This document shows, piece after piece, positions 6,111 through 8,870 of a stretch of 8,870 nt of DNA. This DNA is from an uncultured Clostridia bacterium (GTDB lineage Bacteria > Bacillota > Clostridia > Oscillospirales > Oscillospiraceae): assembly GCA_946187475.1 (NCBI GenBank), contig CAMHRJ010000072.1:1-8870 (forward strand). Direction: 5' to 3'. Every line of letters starts with the position of its first letter. Positions within the stretch are counted from its first letter, which is position 1. The translations under genes and the position numbers were made by a program. Under the pieces are notes generated by a model that saw only the letters and a list, made by a program, of their open reading frames with translations, ran no database searches and was not told the origin of the DNA.

Positions 6111-6861
6111 TCACATCCAGCTCCTCCCAGATTTGATTGAACAGCGCCTGAAATTCCGGCGCACCCCGGCGTTCCATGGGATTCAGACTCTCCATCTCCG
6201 TCAGATCGTGAATAGCGCGCACGGTGCCGGGCCGATGACTCAGAACCACGATGCGGTCCGACATGCTGATGGCTTCGGAGATGTCGTGGGTGACCAGGAT
6301 GGCGGTCTTTCCACTCTGACGGATGATACGCGCGATGTCTGCCGATACTGCCAGCCGCGTCTGGTAATCCAGGGCGGAAAACGGTTCGTCCAGCAGCAGC
6401 ACGCCGGGCTCCACGGCCAGGGTGCGAATCAAGGCACAACGCTGGCGCATGCCGCCTGAGAGCTGACTGGGCACTTTGTCCTTGAAGGGCGCAAGTGCAT
6501 AATCTGCCAGCAATGTGCGCACCATCTCCCGGCGCGCTTTCGTGTCATCGCCGCGAATTTCCGGCCCCAGCAGAACATTGCGCCAGATGGAGCGCCACTC
6601 AAAGAGCTGGTCTCGTTGGGGCATGAAGCCGATCTTCTCCGTCGGGCCCCGGATGGGCTCGCCGTCCAGCAGCAGCGCTCCGTCGGTGGGCTTTTCCAGC
6701 CCGGCCAGCAGGGACAGCAGCGTGCTTTTGCCGCAGCCGGAAGGGCCGACGATGCTCACAAAGGTGTGGTCGGGTACCGAAAAGCTCACGTCCCGCAATG
6801 CCTCTATCTCGCCGTCGGGCGCCTGGTAGCGCATGGAAACGTGGTCGATCTCAATGTGCAA
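6103..6861 (-). CDS. ABC transporter ATP-binding protein (SsuB/TauB-like)
   Basis: A 252-residue ATPase that powers the importer. From the chosen start it shows Walker A GPSGCGKST at 39-47, a Q-loop glutamine at 82 (MPQRD), signature LSGGMRQR at 134-141, Walker B VLLLDEP at 154-160, D-loop SALD at 162-165 and the switch histidine H192 (VTHD). All catalytic parts are intact. The FMPQRDQLFEWRSIWRNV segment is typical of nitrate/sulfonate/taurine importers. The start is taken as TTG at 6859-6861 because AGGAGG lies at 6869-6874 and the family N-terminus (HIEIDHVSMRY) begins there. A longer reading to an ATG at 7056 would run through the asparaginase terminator and into that gene. It is the first gene of the operon. 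Confidence 0.94.
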   Translation of the reverse strand: MHIEIDHVSMRYQAPDGEIEALRDVSFSVPDHTFVSIVGPSGCGKSTLLSLLAGLEKPTDGALLLDGEPIRGPTEKIGFMPQRDQLFEWRSIWRNVLLGPEIRGDDTKARREMVRTLLADYALAPFKDKVPSQLSGGMRQRCALIRTLAVEPGVLLLDEPFSALDYQTRLAVSADIARIIRQSGKTAILVTHDISEAISMSDRIVVLSHRPGTVRAIHDLTEMESLNPMERRGAPEFQALFNQIWEELDVNV

Positions 6862-6868
6862 GCCGATT

Positions 6869-6874
6869 CCTCCT
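6869..6874 (-). promoter_or_regulatory. Strong ribosome binding site that sets the TTG start of the ABC ATPase
   Basis: The reverse strand reads a perfect AGGAGG, seven bases before TTG at 6859-6861. No ATG or GTG in frame lies at a suitable distance, so TTG is the probable initiator. Confidence 0.8.
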
Positions 6875-6901
6875 TTCCAGATGATCAGCGCGCTTCGGAT
6901 T

Positions 6902-6931
6902 ATTCTATGGACTGGAGGAAGCAGACGTGAA
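6902..6931 (-). promoter_or_regulatory. Probable promoter of the ABC importer operon
   Basis: On the reverse strand TAGAAT (6902-6907) is preceded, with an 18-base spacer, by TTCACG (6926-6931). Each is a partial match to the sigma-A hexamers. The -35 box overlaps the tail of the asparaginase terminator, so the two units are packed tightly. I see no riboswitch-like structure in the short leader. Confidence 0.4.
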
Positions 6932-6960
6932 AAGGCCGCAGGCGAAATGCCTGCGGCCTT
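6930..6960 (-). terminator. Intrinsic terminator of the asparaginase gene
   Basis: A perfect 12-bp GC-rich stem (6932-6943 with 6949-6960, core GGCCGCAGGC) encloses a five-base loop. On the reverse strand it ends in TTTT. It begins 14 bases past the asparaginase stop codon and separates that gene from the ABC operon. Confidence 0.88.
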
Positions 6961-6974
6961 ACGTACAACTTGAT

Positions 6975-7967
6975 TTAATAGATTTGATCCTTTTGAATGG
7001 GGGTGATAAACATGCGGCGAATCTCCTCCCGGTCGTCGGTCTGGCCCAAAATCCACATGAGCTTGGTGACGACCGCCTCGGTGGTCATGCCATAGGCCTC
7101 GATGAGCTTCAGCTCCCGCTTGGCCCGCTGGCCCACCTGGTAGACCTCCATATCGCTGCCCTCAAAGGGCACCTGGGTGGTCATGACGATGACGCGGCCG
7201 GAGTCGATCCAGTCCTTCACGGCGTCGAAGAACTTTCGGTCTCCGTATTGGGGCAAACCGCCGACGCCGAAGCTCTCCAGTACCAGGGCCCGGCAGAGCG
7301 GCTTGAGGGTCTCAAACACCGCAGCGTCAGACCCCGGCACCAGCTTCCAGACGAAAACACTGCTGCTCATGGCATCGTAAAACTGAACCTCACCCCGGAC
7401 CTGTTCCAGGATGTAATAGACCAGCTTCCGATTGCGGATGATGGCGGTCTCGGGATAGTCTACGCTCTCGAAGGCGTTATAGCTCTTGGTGCGCATCTTG
7501 CGGGCGCGGGTGCCCAGGATGACCTTGTGATCGAAGACAACGTGGACGCCGCAGGCACGGTCATCCACCGCGTAGAGAAACGCGTCCCGCAGATTCTCCC
7601 GGGCGTCGGTGTCGCGGTTGGAGATGCTCTGCTGGGCGCCGGTGATGACCACGGGCTTTTCGTTATTCTGAATCAAATAGCTCAGAGCCGCCGCGGTATA
7701 GGCCATGGTGTCAGTCCCGTGGGTCAGTACGAAGCCGTCGTATTGGTCATAGTGTTCCCGGACGCAGGCAGCCATCTGGAGCCACTGATCGGCTGAGATG
7801 TTGGTGCTGTCCAGATTCATGAGCTGGATGGTGTCTGCCGTGCAGAGCTCCGTCAGCTCCGGCACCAGGGCCATCAGGTCTTCTGAGGATAGCTGCGGCG
7901 TCAGTCCGTCGCCCACATCCCGGCATGCGATGGTGCCGCCGGTGGCGATGAGCAGGATATGTTTCAT
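6975..7967 (-). CDS. ansA: L-asparaginase, cytoplasmic AnsA type
   Basis: The enzyme hydrolyses L-asparagine to aspartate and ammonia. The 330-residue protein starts directly with the fold and has no signal peptide, so it is cytoplasmic. The ATGGTIA motif carries the nucleophile T12. THGTDTM gives T85 and D86, and RTKSYNAF gives K161, the expected second catalytic triad. The C-terminal half has the conserved SFGVGGLP block. The sequence closely follows B. subtilis AnsA as I remember it, including MNLDSTN, YDGFVLTHGTDTMAYT and a tail ending KLMWILGQ. A tyrosine present in the flexible loop of E. coli enzymes is absent, as in the Bacillus protein. GGGGAG at 7976-7981 supports the ATG, eight bases upstream. 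It is transcribed alone. There is no aspartase gene beside it, unlike the Bacillus ansAB operon. Confidence 0.95.
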   Translation of the reverse strand: MKHILLIATGGTIACRDVGDGLTPQLSSEDLMALVPELTELCTADTIQLMNLDSTNISADQWLQMAACVREHYDQYDGFVLTHGTDTMAYTAAALSYLIQNNEKPVVITGAQQSISNRDTDARENLRDAFLYAVDDRACGVHVVFDHKVILGTRARKMRTKSYNAFESVDYPETAIIRNRKLVYYILEQVRGEVQFYDAMSSSVFVWKLVPGSDAAVFETLKPLCRALVLESFGVGGLPQYGDRKFFDAVKDWIDSGRVIVMTTQVPFEGSDMEVYQVGQRAKRELKLIEAYGMTTEAVVTKLMWILGQTDDREEIRRMFITPIQKDQIY

Positions 7968-7997
7968 GGGTCGGTCTCCCCTTTCTGTTTCGATTTG

Positions 7998-8026
7998 ATT
8001 ATAACGAATTTGAACAAAAGCGTCAA
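7998..8026 (-). promoter_or_regulatory. Sigma-A promoter of the asparaginase gene
   Basis: On the reverse strand TTGACG (8021-8026) and TATAAT (7998-8003) are separated by exactly 17 bases, a near-consensus promoter that should be strong. The leader before the ATG is about 25 bases. Confidence 0.88.
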
Positions 8027-8034
8027 TAAATTAA

Positions 8035-8060
8035 GACTTCTTTTGTTGACCCGAAGTCAA
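8035..8060. repeat. Nested inverted repeats over the -35 box, possible operator
   Basis: Two inverted repeats interleave here. GACTTC (8035-8040) pairs with GAAGTC (8053-8058), and TTGAC (8046-8050) pairs with GTCAA (8056-8060). They cover the -35 box of the rightward promoter and lie just behind the leftward one. A regulator of either gene could bind, but no known consensus is recognised. Confidence 0.3.
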
Positions 8061-8074
8061 ATGTGCGGTATTAT
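8046..8074 (+). promoter_or_regulatory. Promoter of the O-antigen-ligase-like gene
   Basis: TTGACC at 8046-8051 and TATTAT at 8069-8074 are 17 bases apart. They face away from the asparaginase promoter, with about 20 bases between the two -35 boxes. The transcript would start near 8081, about 50 bases before the ATG at 8132. Confidence 0.7.
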
Positions 8075-8131
8075 ATATAGTCAGAAATTAAACTTGGATT
8101 TATGACTTTTAAGAAAAAGTGAGATTGTTTT

Positions 8132-8870
8132 ATGACTGATCATTTTTCAGCATCCCCGGCGCGGATCGCGCGGCTGCTGTTTTTCCTTTGTGTACTCCAG
8201 CCGGTTTTGGATGTGTTGTCCTATTGGGTGAACGTTCTGGGGCAGGGTACGATGCTTACGCTTGCACTGCGCATGCTGCTTCTGGCGGGAACAGCGTTCT
8301 GCGGTTTTCTGCTCTCTGACCGGAAACGATATTATATCATCCTGCTTGCTGTTCTGGCCTTTCTGGCGGCAGGCCATGTCTGGGCGTGTCTTCGAGCCTC
8401 CGGGATCAGCGGCAAGGTCTATGACCGCAGTGGTATGTTTACCGATCTGGCAAACTTTGTCCGTGTGGCCCAGCTTCCGATCTTTACGCTGTGCTTTATG
8501 ACGTTTCTGAAGCGGAGCGGTGAACAGGGCTGGACGGCGGTGCAGAAGGCGCTGGTCGTGAATCTGTTTCTGATTGCGTTGGTTGAGGTCCTCAGCGCCG
8601 TCACCGGAACGAATCCCTATACCTACAGCAATAAGTCCATCGGACTGCTGGGCTGGTTTTACTTTGCCAACTGCCAGAGCGCGATCCTCTCCATGCTGGT
8701 GCCGATGGTGCTCTGCTCTGCCCTGCGCTGGAAATCTTTCTGGAAAACTGCTGTTACTGCGGTAATCTGCTTCGGCATCCTCTGGCTCTTTGCCACGCGG
8801 CTGGCCTATCTGGCAATTTCCATCATTGCCTTCGGCATGCTGATCGTGTGGGCAGTGAATCGAAAGCTCA
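8132..8870 (+). CDS. O-antigen ligase/polymerase-like membrane protein, N-terminal part (runs off the right edge)
   Basis: The frame is open for 246 codons from the ATG at 8132 to the window end. It starts MTDHFSASPARIARLLFFLC and contains repeated hydrophobic spans, roughly residues 13-30, 40-58, 66-82, 107-124, 136-152, 172-195 and 206-240, separated by short loops. The TGTNPYTYSNKSIGLLGWFYFANCQS region (about 162-187) resembles O-antigen ligase-like proteins of Gram-positive bacteria, which act in assembling surface polysaccharide. This is a resemblance from memory. The large extracytoplasmic loop that would confirm the family is beyond the edge. There is no clear ribosome site: the best is AGTGAGA, 9 or so bases upstream. 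An in-frame TGA at 8120-8122 rules out an earlier start. Confidence 0.72.
   Translation, partial: MTDHFSASPARIARLLFFLCVLQPVLDVLSYWVNVLGQGTMLTLALRMLLLAGTAFCGFLLSDRKRYYIILLAVLAFLAAGHVWACLRASGISGKVYDRSGMFTDLANFVRVAQLPIFTLCFMTFLKRSGEQGWTAVQKALVVNLFLIALVEVLSAVTGTNPYTYSNKSIGLLGWFYFANCQSAILSMLVPMVLCSALRWKSFWKTAVTAVICFGILWLFATRLAYLAISIIAFGMLIVWAVNRKL

Noticed and set aside
6862..6931. A thiamine (TPP) or other riboswitch ahead of the importer
   Set aside because: The leader is too short, and no TPP-type conserved loops are visible; only a terminator tail, a promoter and the ribosome site are found.
6862..7056. A 65-residue N-terminal extension of the ABC ATPase
   Set aside because: It would translate through the asparaginase terminator and into that gene's 3' end. 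The TTG start with a perfect AGGAGG fits the family N-terminus.
6927..7796. A 289-codon plus-strand frame opposite asparaginase
   Set aside because: It starts in the terminator hairpin and runs antisense to an intact AnsA; it is a mirror of codon bias.

Overview
The window looks like chromosomal DNA of a moderately GC-rich, spore-forming Bacillota, most likely a Clostridia of the Oscillospirales type. The signs are strong AGGAGG-type ribosome sites, sigma-A promoters with textbook hexamers, AT-rich intergenic gaps, a CwlD-like cortex amidase, a DUF436 (YwlG-like) protein and an AnsA-type asparaginase resembling the Bacillus enzyme. This is judged from gene content only; no database search was possible. 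I see no tRNA, rRNA, CRISPR array, insertion sequence or prophage gene.

Layout. (1) Positions 1-362 hold the N-terminal third of a Xer-type tyrosine recombinase on the minus strand, with its own extended -10 promoter at about 410. (2) Positions 512-3513 form a compact minus-strand cluster read in the order cwlD-like amidase, radA, a 112-residue membrane protein, and a HEXXH membrane protein. The radA start overlaps the cwlD stop (ATGA), and the next two gaps are 13 and 17 bases. A hairpin at 458-487 closes the cluster. (3) Positions 3644-4298 hold a self-contained single-gene unit for a DUF436 protein on the plus strand: a promoter with 17-bp spacing, the gene, and a strong terminator. (4) Positions 4299-6861 hold a three-gene NitT/TauT-type ABC importer on the minus strand (ATPase, permease, lipoprotein). 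The ATPase starts at TTG and overlaps the permease by 8 bases. (5) Positions 6932-7967 hold cytoplasmic L-asparaginase, with a near-consensus promoter upstream and a terminator downstream. (6) From 8132 to the right edge is the start of a multi-spanning membrane protein resembling O-antigen ligase/polymerase, divergent from the asparaginase gene.

How the genes work together. The importer is a complete uptake unit, but its ligand cannot be read from sequence; sulfonates, nitrate-like anions and thiamine or riboflavin precursors are all carried by this family. The amidase, RadA and the two membrane proteins are probably co-transcribed, but no shared pathway is known to me. Two sites resembling the clostridial Rex operator (TTGTTAA-N4-TTAACAA) lie in this cluster, one in its promoter and one before its last gene. 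These sites, and the two uncharacterised membrane proteins riding behind radA, are the points most worth a second look. Most of the rest is ordinary housekeeping or accessory chromosome, and I found no clear evidence of a new defence or mobile system.
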